From Areca catechu (Eukaryota > Streptophyta > Magnoliopsida > Arecales > Arecaceae), in NCBI GenBank assembly GCA_021397845.1, contig CM038044.1, positions 62,223,851 to 62,287,850 of the forward strand: a stretch of 64,000 nt of DNA, given 5' to 3'. How positions within the stretch are numbered: position 1 is the first letter of the stretch; each line of letters starts with the position of its first letter. The position numbers and the translations under genes are program-made. Positions 1 to 12,211 of this stretch are shown piece by piece. The notes under the pieces are model-generated. The model made no database searches and was not told where the DNA came from. It saw nothing but the letters and a program-made list of their open reading frames with translations.

Positions 1-388
1 GTACCATGAACAAGAGTCGGCTCCCTTTACTCGAGTCGGCTCGGATGAGTTTTACATTGAATTCTCAGTTCTTCTCTAGAAATCATCCAGCAAGACTTCA
101 AACATTCAAGAAACTCTCCAACTCTTCTAACAATAATTTCTAAGAAATTTTAAGCTTGAAACACACACAGAAGTAACCCATTTTCATGATTTTTACTTTA
201 CTTTTTCTTTGGGCTCTTCTTTACATGACATACTTACAACACAACTCATGACAAATTTAGATTGTAGGAGTTGTAATTAAGCAATAAAATCATCCTACAA
301 AAACATGAAAAGCACTTGGAGAGTTGTTAGTAAAACAAATGCATGCTCTAATATTTTGTTATCATCAAAATCATTTAAGGGATCAACA
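1..388 (-). mobile_element. Sire-0: 5' end of a Sirevirus-like LTR, cut by the window edge
   Basis: Read on the minus strand this begins TGTTGATCCC and aligns closely with the first 370 bases of the complete plus-strand LTR at 17334-18922, including the TTTTGATGATAACAAAA block near the start and the GAGCCGACTC-type motifs further in. The terminal CA on the plus strand falls at 388, which is the exact 5' edge of the LTR. The rest runs off the left edge of the window, so I cannot tell whether it is a solo LTR or the 5' LTR of a full element. It interrupts the 5' LTR of copia-1 at 388/389. Confidence 0.85.
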
Positions 389-731
389 CTTGATGATTTG
401 GTTAGGAAGGCTCTATGTAGATACCAGTAGAGGCCAGACATATGCACTGCTCCTACAAATCCCATAGATCCAATTGATCCGATAGATCTAGTACAAGAAG
501 AAGGATTTAGTGATTATTGTAAGTTGAATCCTTCATCTTATAATTTTATTACATTTTAGATCTAATTTATTATTTTATTCTACCATGTAATGTGGCATGT
601 TAGATGATGTTTAGATTTATTATAAATCAGCATGCTTTTGAAAAATCATTTTTCAGGATTTTTTACTTTCGTTGCCTCTAGGATTTAGAACCTTGTCTTG
701 CATGCTAGTCATCTTTACTAGGGCATCAACA
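389..731 (+). repeat. copia-1 5' LTR, last 343 bases
   Basis: Aligns with the end of the 3' LTR (about 7910-8247), sharing the tract GGATTTAGAACCTNGTCTTG, and stops with CATCAACA directly before the primer-binding site. The upstream LTR part is displaced to the left by Sire-0. Confidence 0.85.
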
Positions 732-732
732 G

Positions 733-745
733 TGGTCTCAGAGCC
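733..745 (+). promoter_or_regulatory. copia-1 primer-binding site (tRNA-iMet)
   Basis: TGGTCTCAGAGCC lies two bases after the LTR end. The canonical plant initiator-tRNA-Met site is TGGTATCAGAGCC, so one base (A to C) has changed. It primes minus-strand DNA synthesis. Confidence 0.85.
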
Positions 746-2454
746 ATGGTTTTTGATATGTTTGGAATAGATTCAAATCTGAATCTTCTTTAGATTTGAA
801 GGTTTTAAATTGGATTTAATAATTTTTTGATGAATGAAAAGGCTTTCATATGACTAGTTTTGATGTTTATAAAAATTATTTTTGAAACATATATCCATAT
901 GTTTAGATCTAAGTTTTTTGATATATAGATGATGTATTATGGTTTTAATTTAGATCTGAAAATGAATAAATTAATTTAATGATTAATTGATTATAATTTC
1001 ATAATCAAGTACTCAATTTTGGTACATCACCATGGCTATCTAGTCATAGGAGCTAAGTAGGGTTTAAAGGCTCTCTCTTTCCATTCAATGGATCTCCTAT
1101 GATATGTAAGGGTGCCGCTTATGATTTGACCCATGAAGAAGAATATGGTTAAGAGAATTAGGTTCATATTTTAGATCTAAAATTAATTATATAAGATGTA
1201 GGTTAATCAGTTTGATCTAAAACTACATGTATGTGACATATAGACTAGGTTTTAGATCTGATCATCAATTTATGATCATAAACTATTAATTCCATGAAAT
1301 TAAATATAATATAAAATTGATTTAGATTTTGAATTTTATTTCATGGATGTGGGTGTCGATTTTTGAATTATATCTAGTGATTAGGCTACACATTATGATT
1401 TTGATTAAATCAAGCTAGAATCCTATTTTGATTTTAAGCAATTGATCCAACCGAATCAAGTTTTATTAGGGTTAGGTCAAAGGAGCTCAAAATTGATCTT
1501 AGATGTAGGTTGGTCACATAGATTCGTAATTGATATGACTTGATCTATTTAAGACCTAATTTGGCTCGATTGTGTAAGCCCGAGTCACTAGGCTAACTTG
1601 TCAATACTTATTGACGAATTGGTATCTAATGCAAGTCTTAATCATGGTTATTAATTGGGGCTAACTCTTACCTGGCCAACTTGGTTGTGTTTAAGAAAAG
1701 AGGTTTAAATGGTGGAGCCCTCCCATTGATCTAACTTACCTAGCTAACTTGGTCAATTAAGTTTTTGATTAGGTAGCTTTTGATTCAAGTTCACCCATGC
1801 TGACTAATTTTGTCAGACATGAAATGTGTTGACCTAAACCTGTTTAGTCAGACATGTGATTGGGCCGACTAATTTAGATGAGACCTGAATCCAAATCTTT
1901 TTATTAATATTAAGTCTTAGGTCTTTGGCAATTGTAGGTGTGCACCATCCTACTGATGTTGATTATTCTCGACTGGTTACAGTGGTTCAATTGCACTAGG
2001 AAGACATAACCACCCTATTAACATGAGATGTTGCTAGGTATAGATGGGGTTGGGTCTAATAACCGGGCATGGTAAGGGATCCAACAATGGCTTTGCTTAG
2101 ACATTAACAATGGGTCAAACTTAACTAAATATTAGACCAATAACCGGGCATGGTGAGGCTTCATGACTTACAGATCGAGTCATTGCAACATTCATGAGTT
2201 GCATTGGGCAAGAGTTATCTATTCATTAATATAGTAAGTTACCAATAACCGGGCATGGTGAGGTACCGTAAATCAATAGGACCATAGTACCCACTAGAAA
2301 CCTTGGTCGCACAGGGGTTTTCGTATCTCTATGGGAGAGTATGTGAGATCTGTGAAATTAGTGGTAGTCAAAATTATTTTTTAAAGTCACTAGAATAATT
2401 TTTATTATTATGTATAAAAATCTAATCCAATCTTTTGCTCTTCATAGCTAAACC
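746..2454 (+). other. copia-1 untranslated leader (about 1.7 kb)
   Basis: No coding similarity is seen between the PBS and the first gag codons at 2455. It contains two notable structures. One is a block at 1028-1120 with an inverted repeat (CATAGGAG at 1045-1052, CTCCTATG at 1094-1101) that also occurs in the leaders of copia-4 and gypsy-2. The other is three copies of a 20-base motif at 2058-2263. A long leader preceding gag is usual for these elements; a role in packaging or translation is inference. Confidence 0.7.
2058..2263 (+). repeat. three copies of a 20-base leader motif
   Basis: AATAACCGGGCATGGTGAGG occurs exactly at 2139-2158 and 2244-2263, and with one change (GGTAAGG) at 2058-2077. 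Spacing is about 80 and 105 bases, and the sequence between copies is not repeated, so this is a dispersed motif rather than a simple tandem array. Confidence 0.9.
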
Positions 2455-3260
2455 ATGTCAGTTTCCAATCTATTAGCCCATATCCTTGTAACAAACCAAC
2501 TTGTTGGCCTTAACTATACAAACTGGTTCAGGAACTCGACATAGTCTTGAGTTCTGAGAAGTTGGGCTATATGCTTGACCAAGAGCCCCTGTCTTACCTG
2601 ACCATCCTAGTGTTCACCAGAAGAATGGATGGAAGATGAACTGGGGTAAATTGCTACACTATAGCCTTAATGTCAAATGAGTTGCAAAGCCAGTATGAGG
2701 ATATGCCAATTGCTAGGCTATAATTACTCACCTACAAGAGCTGTATGGTGAGTAGAGTCGAACTGCATGCTTTGAGGTCTTTAAAAGACTTTTTAATACC
2801 AAAATATGCGAAGGGCAGTCAGTCCATGATCATTGCTTGACATTGATCAAAGACATTGAATAGCTTGAGAGGCTAGGCATACTAATTCATAGGGAATTGC
2901 AAGTCGATTTTATCATTCAGTCCCTAACTAACTCATTTGCACAATTCACAATGAACTATAATGAACAAATTGACTTATATGCCTAAATTATTAAACATGC
3001 TAGTAAGTAATGAGGGGACCTTGAAAAGTTTATGGGGCTCTGTTCTAGCTATGAAATAGGTATCTTTGTTTAAGAAAAAGTTTACTTGGAAGAAGAAGAA
3101 ACTTACAAAGAAGTAGAAGAAGGATAGTAAGCCTAAGAAGAAGAATGCTAAAAAGAAGCCTACTGTAAGCAAAGAAAAATGTTTCTACTATAATGTGGAT
3201 GGACACTATAAGAGAAACTATCCATTATACCTAGAGATCTTGAAGAAATAAAAGGTGGAT
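2455..3260 (+). pseudogene. gag: copia-1 gag remnant
   Basis: Gag is the structural protein of the virus-like particle. Reading from the ATG at 2455 gives an N-terminus with VGLNYTNWFRN, the copia gag signature (compare YVDWLRNLR in copia-4). Conceptual translation then meets several stops and frame changes. Near 3175-3230 a lysine-rich stretch leads into a worn zinc knuckle (CFYYNVDGHYKRNYP) in which the second cysteine is now tyrosine and the last is also lost. Stops follow every few tens of codons, so no product is expected. The start was chosen because it is the first ATG followed by gag-like sequence after the leader. Confidence 0.75.
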
Positions 3261-5990
3261 GCACCTTCAGAAGGTATGTCTGTGCTCATTATTGAATCAA
3301 ACATTATGGTATCTTCTACTTCTAGTTCGGTATTAGACTTTGGTTCAAGGGCTCATATTTGTACTTCAATATAGTGTCTAATAAGAAATAGAGTGTTGAG
3401 GGAAGGAAAAATATACTACATATTGAAAAAGGTACAAGATTTGCTGCAGTCATTGTGGGAGCATGTTGTTTGTCATTATTTTTAAAGTTTAGTTTAGTTT
3501 TGAAAGACCGTTGTTTGTCATTACTTTTAAAGTTTAGTTTAGTTTTGAAAGACTATTACCATGTACTTGTAGCTAGCAGAAACATGATTTCTATCTCTGT
3601 TCTAGCATAGGAAGGTTATGAATTTATCTTTAATAAAGATTTTTATTTGATTTATTTCAAAAATAAATTAATTGCAAAAGCTCTCTTGATAAACAATCTA
3701 TATCATTTAAATACTAATGTATCTATGAACATTAATGAGCAAATAGTGAATGCCATAGAACACAAATGACGATGACCTAAACCAAAAGTATATGTGGAAC
3801 CTTAGGCTTGGTCATGTTGGTAAGGATAGGATAACAAACTAGAAAAAAATAGTATCCTTGACTTAATTAATTATGAGTCATACCTAGTTTGTGAATCTTG
3901 CCTTCAAAAGAAAATGACCAAGTTACCCTTTGCAGGTTTTGGAAAGAGGGTCATTGAATTACTTGCCATGGTACATACTGATGTGTGTGGGTTATTTGAT
4001 GTGTAAGCCAGTGGTGGTTTTCAATACTTCATCAGCTTTATTGATGATTATTCAGGGTATGGGTATATGTTTCTTATGAGACTAAGTCTAAAGCATTTAA
4101 AAAATTCAAGGAGTTCAGACATGAAGTAGAGAAGTAAATAGAAAAATCCCTTAAAGAATCTAGATTGATAAAAGCTTGCTTCATAGGATATCTCAAAGAA
4201 TTTATGGTATACTATTTTACATTCCAAAGGATCATAGTATAATTGTGAGCTGGCATGCCATGTTCCTTGAAAAATAGTTTGTTCAGAATGGTGGTAGTGG
4301 AAGGTTAATTGAGCTTGATGAAAAAGTCTTTAAAGAGTAGCCAACTAGAGATCAGGTTGAATCCAACAAACCAAGAGATGTAGTTACTCCACCACCTCAT
4401 AGATCTAGTAAGGTCTCCCGTCCTCTCGAAAGGTACTTAGGTATGCTTATAAAGGACATAGGGAAAATGTTTCTTGTAGGAGATAAGGATCAAATAATTT
4501 GATCCTACGACCTTTGATAAGGCAATGTCAGACATCGATTCCGAGAAATAGTTGAGTGCTATAAAATCAGAAATTGACTCAATGCATTCAAACCAAGTTT
4601 GGTCCTTAGTGGATCCACTTGAGGGGATAGTTCCCATTAGATGTAAATGGAGCTACAAAAAAAAGATAGGTGCAAATGGTAAGGTAGAAACATATAAAGC
4701 TAGGCTGGTGGAAAAGGGGTATAGTTAGTGTGAAGGCATTGACTATCAAGACACTATTTCATTGATAGCCATGCTGAAATCCATCCGCATACTACTTGCT
4801 ATTACAGTATTTTATGATTCTGAAATATAATAGATGGATGTAAAAACTACATTCCTTAATGGATATTTCGAGAAAGATATCTATATGGAGTAGCCTTTGG
4901 ATTTCACTTCCAGTGATAATGATCATAAAGTCTGAAAGTTTCCTAGATCCATTTATGGATTAAAGCAAGCTTTTCAAAATTGGAATACTCATTTCAATAA
5001 TGTAGTTAAATCATTTGATTTCATTAAAAATAAGAGGAGCCTTATATAGACAAGAATGTCAGTAGAAGGGCTATGACATTCCTGGTATTGTAGGTGGATG
5101 ACATCCTCTTGATTGGGAATGATATTTTCATGTTAACTTTAGTTAAAAATTAGTTGTCTAAGAAATTTTCTATAAAAGATCTAGGTGAAGCATCTTATAT
5201 TTGAGGAATTAAGGTCTATAGAGATAGACCGAATTAGATGCTTGGCTTTTCATAAAAATTACACAGAGGAAGTGCTAAAAGATTCAGCATGGAGAACTCT
5301 AAGAGGGGATTGTTATTCCTTAGGCATGGCATTAATCTCTCCAAGAAGATGTGTCCTAGCACACCTGAGGAGATACAGTGCATGAGCAAGATCCCATATA
5401 TTTTGGTAATTAGGAACATCATGTATGCCATTGTGTGTATTCAACCTAATATTGCACTTTCATGAAGTGTCATGAGCAGATATCAGTCAAATCTAGTGAA
5501 GAGCACTGGATTGCTGAAGAACATCTTTAAGTACTTAAGAACTAAGGATTTATTCTTGGTCTTCAAAGGAAGTCTAGATTTACGAGTAGAGGGATATACT
5601 GATTCAAACTTTATATCTGATCTTGATGATAGAAGGTCTACATCACCATGTGTGTTTCTTTGTAATGGTAGTTCTACCAGTTGGAAAAGTTTTAAGCAAC
5701 CCATTATTACTGATTCTACTATAGAAGCTGAGTATATCACCACCTTTGAAGCTACAAAGAAAGCCTTTTGGTATAAGAAATTCATTATGGAGCTCCAAGT
5801 GATGCCATTAGATGCCATTCCCTTGTACTACAATAATAATGGTGCCATAGCCCTTGCTAAGGAGCCCAAGTCTCACCAGAAGTCCAAGCACATAAAATGA
5901 TGGTTCCATATCATACGCGACTACCTTGAGAAAAAGTACATCGACATGCGAAGAGTAGGCTCCATGGATCCTCTGACAAAATAATTGAGC
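3261..5990 (+). pseudogene. pol: copia-1 pol remnant (PR-IN-RT-RH)
   Basis: Pol supplies protease, integrase, RT and RNase H. Visible pieces in order: a decayed protease site VLDFGSRAHIC near 3330-3362; a GAG-pre-integrase segment with LRLGHVGKDR near 3805; the first integrase aspartate in MVHTDVCG near 3970; then a loss of the remaining integrase core near 4130-4150. RT resumes at about 4540 (SEIDSMHSNQVWSLVDP, then MDVKTTFLNGYFEKD near 4835). The YVDD region near 5090 is frame-shifted. RNase H is the best-kept part, open from 5472 to 5900 with EAEYITTFEATKKAFW and KSHQKSKHIK. It ends with a remnant of the usual VDPLTK motif near 5970. Non-functional. Confidence 0.85.
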
Positions 5991-6201
5991 CCTAGTAGAA
6001 GACTAAAGTTCACCTTGAAAAAATAGGACTTAGGTAAATGACCTTGGCTTTAGTACAAATAGGAGAGATGTGTGCTTTAAAAGCCAGTTGACATGATACA
6101 TTGTATCTTTTCTAAGATATAATTTTGTACTTAATTCATTGAATCAATAAAATTGAGCTTTATTCTTTACATCATATCTAATTTGTCTATGAATCATCCA
6201 T

Positions 6202-6273
6202 AGAGTTAAGGGATAATGATACATACTTTCATGAGTTGAGAAATTAAAATATGTATCATTATAGATTAACTCT
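6202..6273. repeat. imperfect inverted repeat in the copia-1 LTR
   Basis: Arms at 6202-6225 and 6250-6273 match at 21 of 24 positions when one is reverse-complemented (common core TATGTATCATTAT and TTAACTCT), with a 24-base loop. It could fold as a hairpin in RNA; it lies near the start of the LTR. Confidence 0.8.
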
Positions 6274-7172
6274 TAAAAATCTTCCAATCATTGGATCATC
6301 ATGGAAATGGTAATTAATCCATCAAGATTGGTGCATAATTGCCTTCCTTCTAGGTAGATGAGACTTGGCTTTATAGTATAGAGATAATGGAGTGAGAGTA
6401 CAAATGATTGTTAAAGAATAATGGCACTTAGTATGACTAAGTTTAAGAAGTTACATAGATATCTACTTACTCATCGATGACTTCTCAAATGCTATTGTTG
6501 TGTGAGAAATTCCTTGACCTGTACTCTCTCGGCTATTCATAGTGAAGTTGCTATGATTTGACAGCACATGAATATGGTCCCTAGCTATTCAAACCTTGTG
6601 GTGTTCGTTGGTTGTAGTTGTTTCACTATTGTAGTAGTTTCATCGTAGGAGTAGGGAGTACACTATAAAGGATAGTCTTAGTTGTTAAGGTATAGTCCTA
6701 TGCGACCTAATAGTTTGAGTCCTTAAATTTGGGGCTACAGTATTGTGATATTGGAAAGGAGTTTACAAGTAAATCACAATTAGACTCAAGATAATTAAGT
6801 CTGACATATGATAGATGCTTAGGATTTGATGAGTTTTCATGACCTGTCCTGTCAAAATTTTTAATAGAGAAATTTGATTACATAGTAACTATACCTAGTG
6901 ATTCATTTCAATTCTACTAGGTTTTCACTACATACCGCTAGGTATCATTAACAGATTGTGAGAGCTCACTAAGATTATTTTCAAATCAACGATTAAAGTT
7001 AGGATTAAGCTGAAATTATTTCGGTCCATCGGAAGAGTTTCGATGATATTATTATGATAGAGATCATAGTATATCTCACTAGCAGATAAAATAAAATCTG
7101 AGAGGTCACACACAAAAGGAGTTTGACCTAACCTAAGCATGGATCTACATAAGAGTTAAATAGTTAGTACCC

Positions 7173-7249
7173 ACTAATTTTGGCACTTAACAATTTTGGC
7201 ATCTACTAATTTTGGCACCTATTGATTTTAGCACTTGCTAATTTTAGTA
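7173..7249 (+). repeat. tandem repeat, unit about 16 bases, five copies
   Basis: Five imperfect copies of ACTAATTTTGGCACCT follow head to tail inside the copia-1 3' LTR. Variation is mostly single-base, for example GATTTTAGCACTT in the fourth copy. Confidence 0.85.
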
Positions 7250-8247
7250 TGATGGACTTATTTACAAATATTGTAATAATTTTTGACTCTATTATTTGAC
7301 TAAATTAAATTAGATTTAATAATTATTAGCTTTGTTTAAAGTTAATTTGATTTATTATTCAAGTTTGACTTGAATTGTTAACTTAGTTGATGGGGTCAAT
7401 AGGCTTTTTAAACTTGGTTTAATTTAGGCACCTCCTCTTGGTGAGCATAGCAAGAAGAGAGAGGCACCAAGTTGGCACCTCTTATATGATTTGAATGACA
7501 TATCAGAGTCATTAAAATCTAATTTGAATAACATTCAAATCATATAAGAGTCCAATCAAATCTGGAAGGAGAGAGAGTCCTAGATAAAGATGGCATGAAG
7601 AGGGGTTTTTGCATGGACTTCAAGACAGGATGCAAGAAAGGCAGCATAGAATAAGATTTGTCACCCACTTTTCTTTCTCCTATTCCTTATTATTTCTCTT
7701 TTGTGCCATATATGTTCTATATATCAAAAGAAAGTAGAGGGTCTAGTTTATAGATAGAGGAAAATCAAAATAAGTTCTAAATATTTCTGTAATTATTTTC
7801 TATAGAAGAGGCAAAAGGCAATATAAGGTTCTAGATCTTCGATCAGAAGAAGAAGGTCTATCTCCAAGTTTGAAGAAAGACCTACAAGGATCTAGTAGTC
7901 TGGGGATCTTAGTGATTCAATTAGGAAGGCTCCATATGGATATTAACAAAGGCCAAGCATGTGTGTAGCTCCAACGAATCCCATCAAATGCGATTGATCC
8001 GACAGATCTAGTACAAGAAGAAGGATTTAGCAAGTTTTGTAAGTTGAATCATTCATCTTATAATTTTAATTACATTTCAGATCTGATTTATTTTTCTACG
8101 CATATTAAGTGGTATGTTAGATGATGTTTATATTTATTTTATATTAGCATACTTTTGAAAAATTATTTTTCATGATTGTTACTTTCGTTGTATCTAGGAT
8201 TTAGAACCTAGTCTTGCATGCTAGTCATCTTTATCGGGACATCAATA

Positions 8248-8391
8248 AAGACATGGTCATAAAATGAGTAGATACAAAAAACAACACAGTAGACCCATTC
8301 AGTAAGGCCCTTCCTTAATAGTAGTTTGATCTTTATTTATATTGTATGGGAATTAAATACAATGCGATTGACTTTAGTGCAAGTGGGAGAT
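8248..8391 (+). pseudogene. pol: copia-2 pol, extreme 3' end
   Basis: Translation gives VDTKNNTVDPFSKAL, the conserved C-terminus of copia RNase H; copia-4 has VDTKNNIVDPFTKAL. A stop precedes it and two follow. The purine tract AAGTGGGAGAT then leads into the 3' LTR. Everything upstream in this copy has been displaced to the left by the copia-1 insertion, so only this tail is in the window. Confidence 0.85.
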
Positions 8392-10762
8392 TGAAAGAAT
8401 ATTGCCTACAAGCCAATCGCATATCTTATATGATAAGGGCTATTTTGTAAATTTTTCTAACTCATGTATGATAATTTATTAATAAGGAGGCATTTTTGTT
8501 TCATCAGTTGCTATATCTTATACCTTTTTATTTTAAGATCATGATGAACCCCATAGATTAGGGTAATGGATTTAGGGTTATGATATAGTTCATAACAACA
8601 AGACCTAAATTCTTATAAATCCTAATCTAAAATATTCCTAGTCGAAAGACCATCGAGTTAGAGATTGATGTTTCCGGTAAGACAGACACATCCTATATAT
8701 GCTGGATAAAGAGGGTGATTGGTCTCACGATCATTTATGTAGAGACATTAATACAAGTTGTAGGTGCTCATCTAGGAATGAGTTCACTAAATTGATCCAT
8801 CATGAGAATATCCTATGGTGTCTTATTTGTCAAAAGATAGTTTTCTTAGTGGGACTTGTACAAGTGATCCTTAGACCAAAGATCACCATAGAATCTTATA
8901 TACATGATCCATGTTTTGGTTCATACTCATTCATGACTAAGTTATATATGGGGGGGGGATATGGTAGATTGTGTATGAAGGTTATGAGTAGGTCAACAAA
9001 AAATCAATCACTCCTAGTAAGAGAAGAATTTATCCCATGTAATCTTATCATATGATGACTCAGAAAGTCTTTGATCAAAGCAGGATGAAATTAGAAATAG
9101 TTTTAATCTTTTATTGATCAAGTTTTTATTATTGGTCAAGATTCTAATAAATAAAGTTTTAGGGTTTGACAAATTTCCATATGCATTGCTTATTTGAGAT
9201 AAAGGGGTGATTGAAGGATTGAATTGCATGGTTACTTATCATTGAAAGGCATTTTGGTAATTTTCATCAAATTCTACATCTTTCAGTAGGCTTGATATAT
9301 TGCTAGATGTCAATCATATCTTATAGGTTTTCATGAATTAAGGAATTTATGTTGTAAGTCAATTAGAAAGAGTTCTAATTAAATAGCTGGGGCTAGCATG
9401 GGTTTGACCTAAATCAATTAGATGAATTTTTATTGATTAGATCAAATATATCCCTAGACCTACTACTAGCTAGATATGAAACTCATAGGGTCACACACAA
9501 AAAATTAATGACGAACAAGTTTTGGTTGGTTGGTTACACCAAAGGAACCAATTAGGGTAACCAAGAAACATGCTAGCATAGAAAGTATAAACCCTAACAC
9601 TTTAATCAATTTGATTTGATCAAAGTTTTATTGAATTAATTAACCCAATTGAGTTATTAATTAAATTGGGTTAGCCTTTGAATTGGATTAATTTTATTTG
9701 AGTTTTATTGGACTTTTTTCAATAATTTATGGTAGTAATTATAGAGTCTAAGTTGATTGGGACTCCATCATCTTTATCACCATGGATAGAAAAGGTTGAA
9801 ACTTTTGTGCAAGAAGGGGACATAAGAAACCTTTCTGATTAAGTTTTGAGACCCACAAGGAAGTCCTCTATGTCCTCCATCATGTGAAAACACATTTTTA
9901 AATGTGCACAGGTCTTAAGGGATGTGAAACTCCTCTTTCTCCTTGGCACGTATGGCAAGAATAAAATGTCTTTTCACATTTTTTGGCAAAATAAAATGTC
10001 TTTTAATATGATATTTATACCATCTAAAAGCTGATTAAAAGAGGTATCCACATAGAAAAACTAGATGATTTCTAATCTATGTAAAGGTATGAAACATTTC
10101 TCTCCACATGGGGTGCACATGGGGAAGGTTGAATCAACGTATCTCATAATTAAGAGTCCTTGTCATATAAGACTCTTAATTTTTGATATATTGATTTATT
10201 TGACATTGAGACTGACATATCTGGATTATTTGGTGCCTCTCCTATTACTATAAAAAGGGGTCAGTAGATAGGGATCAAATCATTCCAACTCTATCCAAGC
10301 AATTTTCTTCCTTCTTTTGTTACTATATGGTCTTAATATTAAGATAAGTTTGCCTATTTAAGACAATAGATTAGGAAGATAATTGTGTGAAAATTAGAGT
10401 TAGGAATAGAAGTTTTAGAAGTCCAATTCCAAGTCTAAGAGAGTTCAAGCCCAAGTCAAGAGTGGGTTTGACTAGGTCGGGTCAAATCGAGTTCCATAGG
10501 TTAGAACTTAATAACAAGGTTTTTGGAAGGAGTCTTGTTCTTGGAGTGATTTTCATGTGGATCATCTCTAGAGGGCATGCACTTGTGTGCCTATAGAAAA
10601 ATAAGTATTTAACAATATAGGTATTCTTTTAAATTCTTTCATGATTGTCCTAATTAATTGCTTTAATCAAGGGATCCAGGGTTTAGGGTTTTGGTTGACT
10701 AGAATTTCAATATTTGAAAAATTTTGAAATCCAACTTTCCACTATCCAACCGTAACCCTACA
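8392..10762 (+). repeat. copia-2 3' LTR (about 2.37 kb)
   Basis: It begins TGAAAGAATATTGCC and aligns along its length with the copia-4 LTRs (which begin TGAAAGAAAAGTGCC), including the block CTAATCTAAAATATTCCTAG near 8625 and the region near 10700 with GAAATCCA. It ends CCCTACA at 10762, after which the minus-strand gypsy-1 sequence starts. No real gene is seen in it; the open frame at 8699-9055 is chance. Confidence 0.8.
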
Positions 10763-12211
10763 TAGAGGAATGGCATTGAGTAGGCTTGCTTATAGAGCTT
10801 CCCACAAGTATAACAAGCAAGGTGGACCGATACTTGAGTTTTCTCACCTCGGCCTTGTTCTTTGGCAGCATTACCTCCTCCAAGTAGTGAATCAAGGGAT
10901 CCATCTAGCAAGGTTTGTATCTGCTTGTAAGATCGAGACTAGCTCTTCCTCAATGCTAGGTCTCTTGAGGTTCTTGATGTAGGTGATCTTCAAAATATCC
11001 ATGAATCTAGAGGTCACCAACCTTGATAGCAGGTCCACCTGGGCATTCTTTATCCGAGGGATCTGCAAAATCTAAAAGGAAAGAAAAGATAAAGTAATCT
11101 ACTTTACCCATTTAAGATATTTTTCCATGGTGGGGGCTCGGATGTCGAACTCCTGATGGACATGCCCAATAATTAGCTAGAAATCACTGGAGGCTTTAAG
11201 ATGCCAAACCCAAAGCTTGCGAGTGAGTCTCAACCCTATGCGGAGGGCTTGATATTCTGCCTCGTTGTTAGAGGCCTTGAAGTCGAAACGAAGTGCCTGC
11301 TCAACGACAACACTCTTTGGGCTAGTGAGGATCATCCCAGACTTGGACCCTCCAGCATTGGAAGCACCATCAATGTGGAGAGTCCAAACCTCACTTGCTA
11401 ACTTTGGCTCTAGCTCCACTGGCTCTGGCCCAGCCTCTGCCTCATCGGGGATGGTGCATTCCACAAGCAAGTCCACCAAAGCCTAGACCTTGATAAAGGG
11501 GTGTGGCTGGTAATGGATGTTGAACTTATCCAGCTCCACTGCCCATTTGATGATCCTCCTAGAGGCATCAATCTTCTATAAAATCTAGCACAGGGACTGA
11601 TTGGAAAGGACCACGATGGGGTGTGATTGGATGTATGGGCAAAATCATCTCCCAAAGTAAGGAGGGAAAAGGTGACCTTTTCTATCTTTGAGTACTAGGT
11701 CTCTATATCCTTGAAGATCTGGTTGATTTAGTAGACTAGCTTCTGTACTCTATCTTCATCTCAAATTTGCATAGAACTCATGGCCATGAGGAAATGCCCA
11801 AATAGAGGTAGAATATTTCCCCATAACCAACCTTATAAGAAGTGGTGTGGTGGTGAGGCAGGTCTTAAGCTTCTTGAAGGATGCCTAGCACACCTCTATT
11901 AACTAGAAGTCCTTGATCTATCTCAAGGCTTTGAAGAAGGGCAGGCACTTGACATTAGACGTTGCGACGAACTGGCTCAATGTGGTGACCCAACTTGTAA
12001 TACGCTGGATCTCCTTCTTGTTCCTGCAGGGTGTCATCTCTAGGATTGCCCAAAGCTTCTCGGGGTTCACCTTGATTCTACGATGCAAGACCTTGAAACC
12101 TAGGAACTTTTTGAAAGAGACCCCAAATGCACACTTATTGGAGTTGATCCACATATGCAACTTTCATTGCATTTGGAAGGTCTTCTCCAATATGCCATGT
12201 GATGTCCTTCC
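10763..12211 (-). pseudogene. pol: gypsy-1: Ty3/gypsy (Tat-like) RT and double RNase H remnant
   Basis: On the minus strand the reading order from 12211 down is: end of RT with NKCAFGVSFKKFLGFKV and a following NPEKLWAILEM segment (11918-12160); a first RNase H; a connection with VQALVDLLVECTIP near 11470; then a second RNase H with EVWTLHIDGASNAGGSKSG and NNEAEYQALRIGLRL (11177-11400). Two RNase H domains in this arrangement are typical of the Tat branch of Ty3/gypsy. Further on, a linker with NAQVDLLSRLVTS is readable near 11020. Stops and shifts are frequent. Copia-2 cuts it at 10762 and copia-3 at 12212; the rest of the element is not found in the window. Confidence 0.85.

Larger units (their letters stand above)
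389..8247 (+). mobile_element. copia-1: degenerate Ty1/copia retrotransposon
   Basis: Order 5' to 3': truncated 5' LTR, PBS, long leader, gag, protease, integrase, RT, RNase H, purine tract, 3' LTR. This order (integrase before RT) defines Ty1/copia. The 5' LTR shown is only its last 343 bases, because Sire-0 is inserted in it and the remainder lies beyond the window. The 3' LTR is inserted in the RNase H end of copia-2. Many stops and a deletion inside integrase show it is long dead. It resembles copia-4 in gag, pol and leader but has a different LTR. Confidence 0.85.
6069..8247 (+). repeat. copia-1 3' LTR (about 2.18 kb)
   Basis: It starts TGTGTGCTTT after the purine tract AAATAGGAGAGA and ends ATCAATA, where the 5' copy ends ATCAACA. 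It holds an imperfect inverted repeat (6202-6273) and a short tandem array (7173-7249). After 8247 the sequence switches at once to copia-2 RNase H. No protein-coding content is seen. Confidence 0.8.

Noticed and set aside
8699..9055. 118-codon frame as a gene
   Set aside because: It lies within the copia-2 LTR and the equivalent copia-4 LTRs do not keep it open.
11201..11486. Plus-strand frames opposite gypsy-1 RNase H
   Set aside because: They are antisense shadows of the recognisable minus-strand RNase H.
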